A stretch of DNA of 64,000 nucleotides from Nansenia antarctica (taxonomy: Eukaryota; Chordata; Actinopteri; Argentiniformes; Microstomatidae), in contig OZ022344.1 of assembly GCA_963989245.1 (NCBI GenBank), positions 66,545,950 to 66,609,949 on the forward strand. Direction: 5' to 3'. Position 1 is the stretch's first letter. Every line of letters begins with the position of its first letter. The position numbers were made by a program, and so were the translations under genes. This document shows positions 13,983 through 26,068 of the stretch, one piece after another. The notes beneath the pieces were generated by a model. The model did no database searches and was not told the DNA's origin. It was given only the letters and a program-made list of their open reading frames with translations.

Positions 13983-14635
13983 ACTATATACTATACTATA
14001 TATAGTATAGTATATCAGTGTTTCCTCTATATGCATTTATGAATATTTATTTAATATTTATGAATTTCCTCCGCCACTAATTGATTCAGTCCACTAAGTG
14101 CACGATTTCTCCTCAGGCTGCACAACGAGAAAGGTAGCGAGATATTATGAAGAAAAAAACCAGATTGAAGCTAGATTTAGGCCGCTTTCAGACCTACATT
14201 TCGTTCCGATTTAGGGAGCAGTAAATTACAATGTTACAATGTTGCAGACTTAATCGCAGCGACGCGCTTGCAAAACTGTTTTGTGATTGGTCCGAATTTT
14301 AGCGGGAAAAAAAAAGTTGAATACGTCATGTAGCTACTTCTAGTTTTACAATCCATTACAGATTGAGTTAGCAACACTGCATCAGCGACGACTGTGGGTT
14401 ACTGCATTTACTACTGTTCTATGGTTCATGTTCTTATACCAGTGCTCAGTATACAAGTATTTTAAATGAACATTCGTAATGTAGTCTGATGTTCATGGTC
14501 AACTAAATCAGGCTATTTTGTGAAACAATTATGTTTCCGCTACCTTCGAACTACTTAAACTAATTGCCAGCAATGTTATCCAGCAATGTTAGCTAGCTAC
14601 AGTATGTGTTCATAAATTCCTGGTTGCATTTTCAG

Positions 14636-17600
14636 ATGAGTTTGTTAAAGTATTTCAAGCGAAAAGTACCAGAAGATGAGGAAGATGGTCAGGTAACATT
14701 TGAAAAAACTAATAATTTTCACACAGTGAAAAATATGATGATAAATACATGTGAGACGGTATGATATGGCAGGTGTGTGGTGGTCTTGCGGCCTGTCTCG
14801 TTCCAGCGAGTCAACTCGTATTACAAGTGCTTACCATCACCAAGTACGCTCGCCAACTAAAGCACTTGATTACGTTGATATAAACATACTAAGAACTTGG
14901 TAATAAGCATAATACGAGTTGACTCTATAATTAGACATTGTGCGCTCTGCGCGCTAACGATCTTGTAACTTCGCAAACAATAGCAGCATTTAAATAATAA
15001 TGTTTTTTTTTAAGTTTAGTTTATGTTCAACTGGAAAAGGTAGTGAGCACAGAATTTCGTGTTTTGACTCTGCTAAAATTGCCTTTTAAAAAAGCCTGGA
15101 GCAGGAGAGAAGAGTGGAGCAGCAGAGAAAAGAGTAGCAGGAGAGAAGAGAGTAGGAGAGAAGAGTGGAGCAGCAGAGAAAAGAGTAGCAGGAGAGAAGA
15201 GTGGAGGAAAGAAGAGTGGAGCAGCAGAGAGACAAAGGAAAACACACTCTCAGGCTGGGACCCTAAATGGGCAGAGAACAGGAAGTTCCCATGGCTGTAC
15301 AACACTAACCATGGTGAGTATACTATTTACACCATATCATGCACTTCAGAATATTTCAGTGCAATATGACCAATAATGCTGATATAATGTTCGTGACGCC
15401 ATTTGATATAATGTTCTTTCTTGGTCACGTGGCCGGAAATTATATATTGATGACTCAGAGAGAAGGTTGAATCGTAATCATTGTATTAGGCAGATCTGGG
15501 TTGCATTCCCATGTACAGATGTTTCCAAGACAGCATGCTCTGTTAAGTCCAAGCTTCAAGCATGGCTACGACATGGCTGGTGCCGAGCCTGGCTGTGGCA
15601 TAGAGATGCCAAGCCCAGTACTGATGTTTGTTACAGCTTATATACAGTTCTCAGAGAGGGAAATAGCTTTACCTCGTAACTTACAATAGTGACATTAGTT
15701 CCCATACATGGCTATGCTATGGTCATGCTGTTCTGTCTTGCTGCTGACCACTGGGCTAAGGCTCCTATGTCCTTTAGAGTTAAACTGGTCTTACTGTTAC
15801 TTGATATGGTATGTGCCTGCTCCTAAATATGTTGTTGACTACTGAGAGTGGGCACATACAAAATATGTTTAAGGTTAAACAATGAGTATTGCAATATTTG
15901 ATAGGCACACAACATTTTGCATAGTCACACAAAAACGCATCATATCAAATGCCAATTTACTCTGTCCTTACAGGAATGTTTTGCCGCTTATGTCGGCAAC
16001 ATAAACAGGCCCCAAAGGGAGGAAAAGCAGGAGCCAATCGGCCATTTATAGCGACAGGCAGCCAACAATATAGGCTTGATCAATTGGACAGGCATGCGAT
16101 GACAGAGCACCACAAACAAAGTGTGTAGTTGCATGCTTCACTGGCACAAGGTGAACTTTCTTCTTTAGATATAGGAAGCTATTTTAATTGATAAAGGACT
16201 ATCAGGTATAACCAGCTTTTGTTGCAATAACCATTTGTACCTGCTTTGTATAGGTTCTTCAGTTGTGGCTGCATTCAACCCAGTCATCAATTTAGAGCAT
16301 GAGGCCATCATTGGGGGGTTTAAATGCCTGTATTATGAAGGCCAGCTCCACAGCCAGTTCCTCGATCTGGTGTCAGTGCCTGACGGAAAGGCAGCTACTA
16401 TAGTGGCTGCCATAAAGGATGTGCTGCACAAAAACAAGGTTCCAACCGAAAGGTTATTTGGATTGGGAACAGATGGAGCTGCTGTAATGACCGGTATGAG
16501 ACACAACATGAGCAAGTGGAATTACTGTAAATGGGTTTTTATTTTTACTGCATGTTTTAGTTGCTCAGACACTGACCATGAAATGGTATCTGCATGTCTT
16601 GATTCGATTATATTTATTTTCCTGTAACAGGGCGGGTGAATGGTGTGGCCAAGCAGCTGCAGGACGACTTCCCCTGGATGCTGCCAGTGGCGTGTGCTGC
16701 CCATCGCCTCGCCCTGGCATGTAGGGATGCCTCATCTGCGGTCCCCTACATGGCTACCTTCAGGGACCACTTGCAGCAGCTCCATCTATACTTTCATAAC
16801 AGCGCCAACAGAACGGCCGTTCTGAAAGTTGCAGCACAGACCTTGGGCCTCACTGACTTGAAAATGAAGGTGAGATCACAGAAAAACATAATAAAATACT
16901 TTTAACTTTTAACAGTAATGTTGGCCATGATTGTGTACTTCAGATGCACTTCCTGTGTTCTGAATGTCTTCTCTCATGACGGAAATATGTTTCAGCAAGT
17001 GAAGGACACACGCTGGCTGTCCCAGCACCTGGCAGTCATGAATTTGCAGCGGAACCTCAGTGCAGTCCTGGGTGCCTTGGCTGAAGAGACAGAATACCAT
17101 AAGTGCCCAGTAGCCAAGGGCCTGTATGGGTTCTGCTGCACCTACCGCTTCGTTGCAGCGGTCTATCTGCAGGCGGATGTTCTGCCACATCTGGCTCGGC
17201 TGTCCAAGATGTTCCAAAAAGAAAATGTCAACTTCTTGGCCATCAAAGAGCAGGTATTTCCTAAAGGCAAATCACTTTTAACATGTTGCTCTAGAACTCA
17301 ATAGAACTAATCATAGCCTTACTGAAAAAAAATTAAGCCTGGCCCTTGTGTGACTACCTTTATGAGGTCCCAGTGACGATGGCGTGCCTGAGGACCATCA
17401 GAGATGCAGGGGATGCACAGCCCCCTGGCTCATTCTTGGCCCAGCTCAATAATGAGCTTGATAACCCTGCAGGATTAGGGGGGTTTAATATCACCCATGA
17501 GGAGGAGAGGGAGAGGAGAGGCAGAGGCCAGCTGGAGCAGACTAGGGAGGCGCTCTGGTCCCGGTTCAGGACGCAGGTACATTTGTTTTGGATGGTTGTA

Positions 17601-18657
17601 AGTGTTGATCTAGTCTAGTACTATAAGTGTTAATCTAGTAAGTACTATAATAAGTCTGAGGAAATTAAACAAAATACCAGATAGGCACTAAGGTAGCCAT
17701 CCCAGTTGTGTTTTGGAGGAAACAACATGACATTCAGTTTTCATTGCAAAACCACTAAAGCTATCCAAACTCCAAAGCTATCCAAACTTGCAGTCTTCCA
17801 CTAGTATTGTATGTTTATCCTCTATACAGGGCATTTCTGTAAAAGACTCCCAGCGCTCAGACGCTGGAAAGGTTTCAATCAATCAAACTAGTCTGTAATT
17901 TGTGCCATGTTTAGGTAATGGAGCCCTATCTGGATGGCCTCCAGGATAGCCTGGACAGAAGGTTCCAGAACCTGGACATCATGGGGGCATTTCATGTTCT
18001 GGGACCCCAAGCAGCCAAGGAGGATGATGCCGTCAACATTGCACATCTTAACTCCCTGTCTGCAAAATTCCTGCAGCAGTCTGGAGGAAATGTACCGGTA
18101 CTGCAAGAATGGCCTTCTTATAAGCAGCATGTGCTGATTGGAGCATTCCAGGTAAAATCTGAAAGTCACAATTAATAGTTCTGCAGAAAGATAATTGAGG
18201 ACCGCAGAATAATGTTGTCTCACTGTGTTATGTGTTTCAGAACATGGACCAGCTCACTATGATGGGTAAACTGTCATCCCAGCACGATGAATGGGGACAG
18301 CTCTACCCATGTCTGAGTCAGCTGGCTGCCATAGCCCTCACAGTTCCCATCTCCAGTGTGAACTGTGAGAGGGACTTTTCCACAATGAATAGGGTAATTT
18401 ACTAAGTAATCTAAATCTGATATTGTTTGATTTCTCTCACCTTCCCACATACCACTTATTTTTGTCATTGTTTCTATTTGCAGGTGAAGACTGACCTGAG
18501 AAACAGACTGCAGGGGGACCATCTGGCCGCCTGCATGATACTGAGCATCAACGGGCCGCCAATAACTGAGTTCCCTTATGACAGAGCCTTAGAGCTCTTC
18601 TTCAAAAAGAAAAGAAAAATAAAGTGCTCTCAGCCAGGCTGCACACTTTGCCACTAA
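14636..18657 (+). CDS. hAT transposase-derived ZNF862-like gene, ten exons
   Basis: Exons read from GT/AG and phase: 14636-14692, about 15040-15313, 15974-16120, 16254-16493, 16631-16869, 16996-17253, about 17337-17576, 17915-18151, 18241-18393, 18484-18657. It starts MSLLKYFKRK. Exon 3 has a TTF/BED-like zinc finger (MFCRLCRQHK then HAMTEHHK). Exon 4 carries the hAT D block (GLGTDGAAVMTG), exon 6 the WLSQHLAV block. Exons 9-10 hold the C-terminal hAT dimerisation domain (VPISSVNCERDFSTMN). The family cuts and pastes DNA; some members are domesticated. Joins from exon 3 to 6 and 8 to 10 keep phase. Exon 2's start is unclear and exons 6 and 7 do not join in phase, so there is either a missed small exon or a lesion. 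Confidence 0.7.
15120..15235. repeat. short purine tandem repeat in exon 2
   Basis: Repeats of agcaggagagaagagtggag and its shorter forms, coding for a SSREKSSRREEW-like charged stretch if translated. Confidence 0.7.
15403..15946 (-). mobile_element. dispersed repeat, inverted relative to 24437-24950
   Basis: Over about 500 bp this intron segment matches the reverse complement of 24437-24950 (landmarks: ggcagatctgggttgcattc, aagcttcaagcatggctacg). Ends are tgatataatg and catcatatca, which are roughly inverted. It probably is a MITE inserted in intron 2 of the ZNF862-like gene. Small frames in it are not genes. Confidence 0.7.
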
Positions 18658-19004
18658 GGCCCCCCCCCCCTCCAAAAAAAGCATGACCCTCCCCTGTTTT
18701 TCCACCTAAGAAAAATCCACCTCTGAACATTTTAGCTGATTAAAATATATCTGATCCTAGATCTGCGCTATAATGGATGTTGACTAAAAGTGCACCTAAA
18801 TCCACGCCCATCTCTCTCTAACCGCTGATCCAAAATCAGATTAATGACATTAAACATTCAGTTGACGATGTGACACAAGGGCTACTCCTGATTGGTCTAA
18901 ATGTGAACCATCTAAAAGATACAAAAAGCTGATCTAGCTAGCTAGGTGCACAAATAAGATATCACGTTAAATAACTTCGAAAAATGTAACGAAAACAGCG
19001 ACAG

Positions 19005-19472
19005 ATGGATGGATTTTTAAAGAAAAAAGATGTCCCAGACACTTCAAACATTGCTGAAGCTAGCAGTGGCTATGAGAGATCCGAAACTGCATGGCTGGCA
19101 GGAGCAAAGGAGCTAGTTGGTGGATCAGCTAACAACGTTTATGGCGGGGTACCACCACCACCAGCTACAACTACAGCGGGAGAACAAGCAGCAGCTACTG
19201 TGCGGGTGGCAGAAGGAGAGCCATCAGCATCGGCTAGCTGTGTTGGTGTATCATAGCAGACATTAGCAAGTCAAAAAACGATTCTTATGTGCCGTCACTT
19301 TAGCAACGACACAGTATTGTCAAGGGGAAAAGAAGGGGAGTCGATTTTTTTACTGACAACGGAATTACATGCTGGAAAAACATGCAGCTAAAATTCTGGG
19401 AACATTTGGACAATAAGAGACACATGGGAGAGGTACGGGAAAACAGGGCTCATGTGGGTGTCATTAAAGGTA
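19005..19472 (+). pseudogene. partial hAT-type N-terminus
   Basis: MDGFLKKKDVPDTS at 19005 resembles the start of zinc-finger hAT proteins. A second block at about 19383-19472 reads KFWEHLDNKRHMGEVRENR and ends at a GTAAGAG donor. There is no downstream catalytic core before the element end at 20032. It may be a leftover of a second hAT inside element F. Confidence 0.4.
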
Positions 19473-19827
19473 AGAGTTGGTTTTCTTTAACTCTGATACT
19501 CTGCTGTTTACCGAATGCTCCATCTGACTGTGATTTTACTTGTGTAATGTGGTGGGTTGACATAATTCACGCACGGAACTATGGGTTGGGAGTATTGTTC
19601 CGCACGGACACTTGAGTGCGTGGTAAACGAGTTGTTTATTCAGTTCTATTTACTGCTTGAGTGTGTTGTTGACAATCGTTCATGTCCTTCATTAAACGTT
19701 TAGTTTTGTCATTTGATACGCCGCCTACGACTCCCGTCTCTCGGCACTACAGTAAACAGTATGAGTAACGTTAGCCGCTTTTGTGCTCTCATGTAGGCCT
19801 ACTTCGTATTATATTATAGCTGATGAT

Positions 19828-19851
19828 CTTTGTGTGTGTGTGTGTGTGTGT
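19828..19851. repeat. (GT)n microsatellite
   Basis: Short GT run inside element F. Confidence 0.85.
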
Positions 19852-20046
19852 GACTGTCAGTCACAAGTTTATATTCTGTATATTTTAATTTTTTTGCCAT
19901 CCTCCCTAGTTTTGGTTGAAATTAGGTCGTTGTTTTGAGCTTGCGTGCGCGTTTCATGCGCGTGCACGCGGAAAAAAAGCACGCGGACAGGGCTCTCCGC
20001 CACTAATGTAAAAATTCCTGGAGGAAACACTGTATATATATATACT

Positions 20047-20319
20047 ATCAGTGTTTCCCCTAGGTTTGCTGCCTTGGGGGGGTGGCATGGACCGTGGCAT
20101 GGACCCCCCCCCCCAGGGGGTAAGACCCTGCCTCATACCAGCGTCATGTCCAGGGGTGTACTTGTACATTAAGCCGCCTCACGCTACGGAAACAGGAGAT
20201 AGGCTCCTGCCCTATGGGCCATTAGGCTCCAGAACCATCGGTTCTCAAGGCTACTTACTTATGTGGTCTTGACTACCTGTCCACTTTCTCACCTGGTTCT
20301 TGCTCTCTCTCTCTCTGGT
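20047..20319. mobile_element. Tip100-like element fragment that hosts elements A and B
   Basis: Starts cagtgtttcccctaggtttg with a following G-run and C-run, typical of fish hAT-Tip100 MITEs. Its right end was not found. The sequence resumes after the A/B insertions at 43661 (accatcctgctctctc). Confidence 0.35.
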
Positions 20320-20491
20320 GTGCCGACTAGGGCTGCAACAACGAATCGATGAAATCTATAAAAATCGATAATGAAATTCGTTGGCGACAAATTCCATTAT
20401 CGATTCGTCGGGTCTTGTTCCATAACAAACCTACTTCCTGTTGACGCACGCCAGTGTCTTGCGGAGCCGGCACGGCGGCTACATTTAAATC

Positions 20492-20691
20492 ATGGCGGAG
20501 GCGGAGAAAACAACTCGACCGAAATCGTCCAAGGTGTGGGAGCACTTCACATTAAAAGCTACAAAAAAATGTGTTTGCTGCAACCTATGCAAAACCGACC
20601 TTGCATGGCACGGGAGCACAACAGTGATGCGAGAACACCTTAAAAGAAAGCATGTGACAGTGATGGATGAAGACGGCTCAGCCTCAGCAGG
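20492..20691 (+). CDS. BED zinc finger exon of element A transposase
   Basis: ATG at 20492 (aatcATGgcg) opens a BED finger: VWEHF, then CCNLCKTDLAW, then HLKRKH, the expected C-x2-C...H-x-x-x-H pattern. It ends at a G|GTAAGT donor, 66 codons plus two bases. BED fingers bind DNA in hAT transposases and ZBED genes. The next exon is the broken fragment at 24312-24436. Confidence 0.75.
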
Positions 20692-21218
20692 GTAAGTTAT
20701 ACGAGTTTAACGTTGGCTGTACCCATGCCATACGTTGTGTTTTAAGTGAGGATCGTTCGTTTCACTGGCACAGCTGTAGGCCTAAGTTAGTTCTTCTCGT
20801 TTATCTAATAGATTCTCCCTCTTAATGACCTATTGTATTTTTAGCTTTAGCATTCTATAGGGGTGTAACGGATCACGGAAATTCCGTGATCCGTTCGGAT
20901 CGCCCTCCACGGTTCGGAACGCATGTGTACCGCGGATCAATAGCAAAATGTAACCGGTAGAAAAACAATCATGTGCGCTTTATTCTCACTCTCTGCATGC
21001 GTACTGAGTTGACAACAACATTCATTCACTCATCTCTGTCCCACTTATATCACGTCATATCACCCGCTAAGCAGCCTGGGTGATTGTGTAAACACACAAA
21101 AAAAGTACTCTGTTACGTACTCACTCCACGTGAAGCTGGGAATCCACAGCAACAAGTATCATGGCGAGTGCTAGCAACGTTGGCGAACTGGAAAGGCCTC
21201 CCTCGTCATTGAAATCAC

Positions 21219-23211
21219 ATGTTATGGGAGCACTTTGGCTTCCCTGTCACTTATAATAATGATGGAAGGAGGGAGGTCGATAAGAAAGTTACGGTGTGTA
21301 GGCATTGTGCCACGCGGAAATCTTATGAGGCAGGCAATACGTCAAGCATGGCCACACATTTAACGCGACATCACCCTGGTGTGTTGATGACGGGGGGCAA
21401 GAAAAACGTAGCTCAACAACAACTTCTCCAAACGTCATTTAAACAAACGATTCCTGCAGACTCAGACCGGGCTAAAGCCATTACCAATTCAATTGGGAAG
21501 TTTATCGCGGCAGACATGAGGCCATACTCCGTTGTGGAGAACAGAGGGTTTCAAAATATGATCAATGTGCTTGAGCCACGTTACAAAATCCCCTCGCGCC
21601 CCCACTTCAGTGAGAAGGTTGTGCCCGACCTCTATGAAAAGGAGAGGATCCTAATTGTCGGCGAATTAGCAAATGCATCCTCTGTTGCCCTCACCACAGA
21701 CGGGTGGACCTCCCGTGCAACGCAAAGCTACGTGACCGTGACGGCTCACTTCATCACAGCAGAGTGGGAGATGCGCAGTCCCGTGCTGCAGACGCGCGCA
21801 CTCTATGAGAGTCACACAGGTACCAATCTTGCGCAGATCCTGACAGGAGCAGTAGCAGAGTGGAAGCTAGAGAGACCCAATATAAATATCCCAGTCACCA
21901 CAGATAATGCCAAGAACCAAGCAAATGCAGTGATAGAAGCTGGACTGGGGCCACAGATAGGGTGCTTTGCACATTCCATTAATTTAGCATCCCAAAGGGG
22001 AATCTCTGTCAACCGGATGGACCGCCTCCTTGGGAGGATCAGGAAGGTTGTTTCCTATTTCCACAGGAGCACAACAGCCGCTCATTTGCTTAAGACCAAG
22101 CAAGAAATGCTACAGCTACCAACCCACAAGCTCATACAGGATGTCACAACAAGATGGAACTCCACCTATGACATGATGGAGCGCTATCTGGAGCAGCAGG
22201 CAGCTGTATACTCTGCACTGACAGACAAGACTCTGAAAAGAAATGTCAAAGACATTGTCACCTTGTCTGATGGTGACGTGAAAGTGGCAGAAGAGGTCCT
22301 CCAAGTGCTCAAACCCCTAAAGATGATAACAACTCTGATGAGCACTGAAACAGCACCATCTGTGTCCATGATCCTACCTCTGAAAACAAGGATTCTACAA
22401 TCCATGGCCCCAGATGAGCAAGACAGCAACATCACTGGAGATGTCAAGGCTGCCATTAGAGGGGACCTGAGCCCCAGATACACTGACCCCCCTCTACAGG
22501 ACTACCTTCATCGATCTACTGCACTGGACCCAAGGTTCAAGTCGCTGTCTCACCTAGACCCTACCCTATGTCAGAGGACATACAGCGATCTCATCACTGA
22601 GATTATGGGCACTGAAGAAAAGGTAAATATATATATATATATAAACGTATTTTTTACCTAATATTTAATTACTTAAATAATAAATACTGCAATTCTTTTA
22701 GTCTATGCCATTTTGGATTTAGATAATAATGTATGTTATTGCTACAATTATAGTTCTATGAAATATGAAAATAAATGATTAGTTAGATTAATAGATCGAT
22801 TCCTTTTTTCTGCAGGGTCAAGCCACAGAGCTGCCAGGAGAAGACGCAGAGCCAGAGGCATCTCCTCCACAAAAGAAGTCAGCCATGCAGGAGCTTTTTG
22901 GGGAGACCTTTGTGAGCAGCATGGACATAGTCCAGAAGTTTGCCAACACCATTGAGGAGGAGGTGTCATCCTACAAGGTAGCAAGCAGCATTCCACTGGA
23001 TGGTGATCCACTGGCATGGTGGAAAAGGAATGAGGATAAATACCCTCACGTTGCCATGATGGCAAGACGCTACCTGGCTGTGCCGGCTACTTCAGTTCCT
23101 AGCGAGAGGGTGTTCTCCACAGCAGGAGACATGGTGACTGCAAATAGGTCTGCCCTCTCCCCAGACAATGTGGACATCCTCATCTTTTTGAAAATGAATA
23201 TGAAGTTATAA
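21219..23211 (+). CDS. hAT transposase of element C, two exons, 599 aa
   Basis: Exons 21219-22622 and 22816-23211 join in phase 0 (AAG|GTAAAT, TGCAG|GGT) and give 1,800 coding bases. Order: BED finger (LWEHFGF, CRHCATRK, HLTRHHP; residues about 2-50), RNase-H-like core with LTTDGWTSRAT (about 165-175) and VTTDNAKNQ, the DVTTRWNSTYDMM block, and the C-terminal dimerisation region (WWKRNEDKYP, ATSVPSERVFSTAGD). It should bind the element's ends and move it by cut-and-paste. An upstream ATG at 21161 is out of frame by one base, which suggests a small frameshift just before the BED finger; from 21219 the frame is open. Confidence 0.85.
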
Positions 23212-23356
23212 GCTTGAGGCTGCTTTGCTTTATTTACTTTTTTTTCTTACCATGTTTAAAGGATTTCACTTTATTATTTAGGTAAAGTTAGGTTTCACTT
23301 GGCAACCAGATTGCAGCAGTAAATACAAGCCTTGGCATATATTGCATATATATTAT

Positions 23357-23574
23357 AGAGTGTAACCAGGGTGGAAGGTCTTGACCATTTCTCGTATATA
23401 TTCTCGTATATAAGAGAATGCAACCCAGATCTGCCTAATACAATGATTACAATTCAACCTTCTCTCTGAGTCATCAATATATCATTTCCGGCCACCTGAC
23501 CAAGAAAGATCTCCATATATCAATAACGGCTTCAGAGAAATGGTCAAGACCCTCCACCCTGGTTACACTCTACC
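23357..23574. mobile_element. foldback MITE inside element C
   Basis: About 37-bp inverted arms: agagtgtaaccagggtggaa at 23357 and ccaccctggttacactct ending at 23574. Bases 23422-23629 are nearly identical to 24838-25045, so the same sequence is present in repeat D of element A. Confidence 0.8.
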
Positions 23575-23669
23575 CTCAAGGTAGGGTTTCTAACTTTTAA
23601 CTTTTTGACTTATCTGTTTTCATGCTTCTCCGTTTTTTTTTCTTCTATTTTTTCTGGGATATCAGTTTG

Positions 23670-23810
23670 ATGTTATAAACATGCAGTTAGATGTTATAAA
23701 CATGCAGTCAGATGTTATTAACATGCAGTTAGATGTTATAAACATGCAGTCAGATGTTATTAACATGCAGTTAGATGTTATAAACATGCATTTAGATGTT
23801 ATAAACAATC
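23670..23810. repeat. tandem repeat of about 21/42 bp
   Basis: Units of gttagatgttataaacatgc alternating with gtcagatgttattaacatgc, followed by AT repeats. Located in the 3' part of element C. Confidence 0.85.
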
Positions 23811-24311
23811 AAGACTTTATATATGTTGTTATATATATGTTGTTATATATAGATGTTATATATATGTGATATATATATATCAGTTTTGACATCTTGAATG
23901 TTGTTTTTTTGTTTCACACATTAAAAGTGGTGTTTTTACAGAATTCAAGGAAAATGTTGTTTTTATTAAAAAATATATATGTTTTGTGTTGATCCGAAAA
24001 ATGATCCGATCCGTGACTCAAAATCCGTGACACGATCCGATCCGTGAGTTAGGTGATCCGTTACACCCCTAGCATTCTATGCCTTCAGCACCGGAGTATG
24101 CTCATAGTCACTTGTATTAGTAAGGAGATGCACTTGTGAGTTCTGGCGAAGCGTCAGCTAAATGACTGTAATGTAATGCGATAGCCAGTGAGTGTTTGCT
24201 CGCATTCATGAATTCAATATTGCATGCTATACAACAAACTAAAACAATGCATGCATTGAGTTTTAAAATATGCTATATTATGCATACGCATACTGTCTCA
24301 TTTAAAAACTC

Positions 24312-24436
24312 ACCATGACTGGCTACTTGACTGGGAATAAAGCTCCATGCACACCACAGCAAGCAGCTTATTTGACACTCTGTCCTCAAGATGATAGTGA
24401 CTGACATGAGGCCACTATCAATGGTGGAAGATAACT
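24312..24436 (+). pseudogene. second exon fragment of element A transposase
   Basis: The first part reads TGNKAPCTPQQAAYLT. A one-base shift then gives VLKMIVTDMRPLSMVED, the conserved block after the BED finger in hAT proteins. It breaks off at 24436, where repeat D starts. Both a frameshift and an insertion therefore disable the gene. Confidence 0.65.
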
Positions 24437-25047
24437 GATATGATGCGTTTTTGTGTGACTATATGCCAATTTTGTGTGCCTATCAAATATTGCAATACTC
24501 ATTGTTTAACCTTAAACATACTTTAAGTGTGCCCACTCTCAGTAGTAAACAACATTCTTAGGAGCAGGCATATACCATATCAAGTAACAGTGAGACCAGT
24601 TTAACTCTAAGGACATAGGAGCCTTACCCAGTGGTCAGCAGGGTAGAACAGCATGGACACAGGATAGAGCCATGTATGGGAACTAATGTCAGTATTGTAA
24701 GTTATGAGGATAAGCTGTAACAAACATCAGTACTTGGCTCGGCACCAGCCGTAGCCAAGCTCGGCATCCCTTATGTCGTAGCCATGCTTGAAGCTTGGAC
24801 TTAACAGAGCATGCTGCCTTGGAAACATCTGTACAAGAGAATGCAACCCAGATCTGCCTAATACAATGATTACAATTCAACCTTCTCTCTGAGTCATCAA
24901 TATATCATTTCCGGCCACCTGACCAAGAAAGATCTCCATATATCAATAACGGCTTCAGAGAAATGGTCAAGACCCTCCACCCTGGTTACACTCTACCCTC
25001 AAGGTAGGGTTTCTAACTTTTAACTTTTTGACTTATCTGTTTTCATG
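24437..25047 (+). mobile_element. dispersed repeat D, target of the retrovirus
   Basis: Begins tgatatgatgcgtttttgtg inside element A's exon. About 500 bp match the reverse complement of 15403-15946, and 24838-25045 match 23422-23629. It is interrupted at 25047 by the retrovirus. Beyond the other LTR, 37749-37860 continues with T-rich sequence and a gcactttgagatttgtttcg repeat tail. Confidence 0.7.
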
Positions 25048-25538
25048 TGTCGAATATTTCTCTGTTTCAGTGATAAAAGAAGAGGTGAAAACTTCTGGCC
25101 CAGGTTTAAAAGTATTTATTCAAAAAAGGTCGGGTCTTCAGATTACGGGCACACTCAACAGTCACAACGAGATTCAAGGTAGTCAAGAGACAGACCGCTC
25201 GAGCCTTGAGCACAGAGTTTTATAGCCTTCCTTCTAGGCCTCTGATTGGCCTAGACCCTCGGGGGCGTGCATGCGTGTGTGTGTGTGACTGCGCATTGTG
25301 CGACAATTCGTGTGTGTGTGTCAGCGCATTGTGCGACAATTCGTGTGTGTGTGTCAGCGCATGCGCGACAACTGAAAAGATCTTCCCGAGATCTTTTGTA
25401 TTGAAACAATAAAAGTATTTAACAAAGTGTATCCGAAGCAATAAAAATATACGTGTAATATGTGTAAAATATACGTGAATATATGTGTAAAATATACGTG
25501 AATATAAGAAGGCTATTAATGTGTAAAAATATACTACA
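25048..25538 (-). repeat. 3' LTR
   Basis: On the element's strand it begins TGTAGTAT and ends TTCGACA. It contains CCAAT (ggccaatcag), TATAAA and AATAAA in order, and two copies of a 33-bp unit with cgcattgtgcgacaattcg. Confidence 0.93.
25115..25120 (-). terminator. LTR polyadenylation signal
   Basis: AATAAA on the minus strand, about 100 bp downstream of the TATA box, placing the R/U5 edge in this region. The same signal is at 37321-37326 in the 5' LTR. Confidence 0.75.
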
Positions 25539-25540
25539 CA

Positions 25541-25550
25541 TCCCCCCTCG
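25541..25550 (-). other. polypurine tract
   Basis: cgagggggga on the element's strand, immediately before the 3' LTR (two bases, tg, intervene), as expected for the plus-strand DNA primer. Confidence 0.8.
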
Positions 25551-26068
25551 GACCACCCAGAGGGTGTTCCGAAACTAAATGATCACATAAACCAAAAACA
25601 AAAACACAAACCCCACATATCACAGCTAAGAAAATATATATAAAAAAAAATAAAAAAAAATAAAAAATTAAAAAATAAAAAATAAAAAATAACTATTAAG
25701 AACCCAAAGACATCATGCAAAAAATAGAAACCAACCAATAATAAAAAGAATCTTGAAAATAACAATCACAATTAAACTAAACACAGTCCATCATGCACAA
25801 ATTAATATAGAAACTTCCAACGACCGATGTTTTCTTTGTCCTTGAAGCGCCAGGGACAGAGGTTACTAGCACATGAACCCAGTTGGAGAACAGCCTTTAC
25901 CGCTGTCTCAGATTGATATCCTTTCCCAGTCAAGAGCGTTTTCTTCGTTGTGCTAGGAACAGAACCGCTTTCCTATCTTTGCATAACCACCACACCACTT
26001 CTCAACTGACATCAATCACATGATATAGAAAGAAACAAACAGTAATCGAAGCAAATAATCATAAAACA
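25551..26068 (-). other. env 3' untranslated region
   Basis: About 500 bp between the env stop and the polypurine tract, AT-rich, with A/T runs at 25630-25690. No accessory ORF seen on the sense strand. Confidence 0.5.

Larger units (their letters stand above)
14016..20032. mobile_element. hAT element F, about 6.0 kb, with a ZNF862-like gene
   Basis: The left end starts cagtgtttcctctatatg and the right end, reversed, starts cagtgtttcctccagg. Both have a nearby ccgccactaa subterminal motif. The flanks are AT repeats (left tagtatat, right tatatata), so an 8-bp target duplication is plausible but not exact. Inside are the ten-exon gene 14636-18657, a second partial hAT N-terminus (about 19005-19472) and a repeat insertion (15403-15946). 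Confidence 0.65.
20858..24071. mobile_element. hAT element C, 3.2 kb
   Basis: Exact 19-bp inverted ends TAGGGGTGTAACGGATCAC, with an 8-bp target duplication gcattcta (20850-20857 and 24072-24079). It is nested inside element A and carries one two-exon transposase gene, a foldback MITE and a tandem repeat. Confidence 0.93.
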
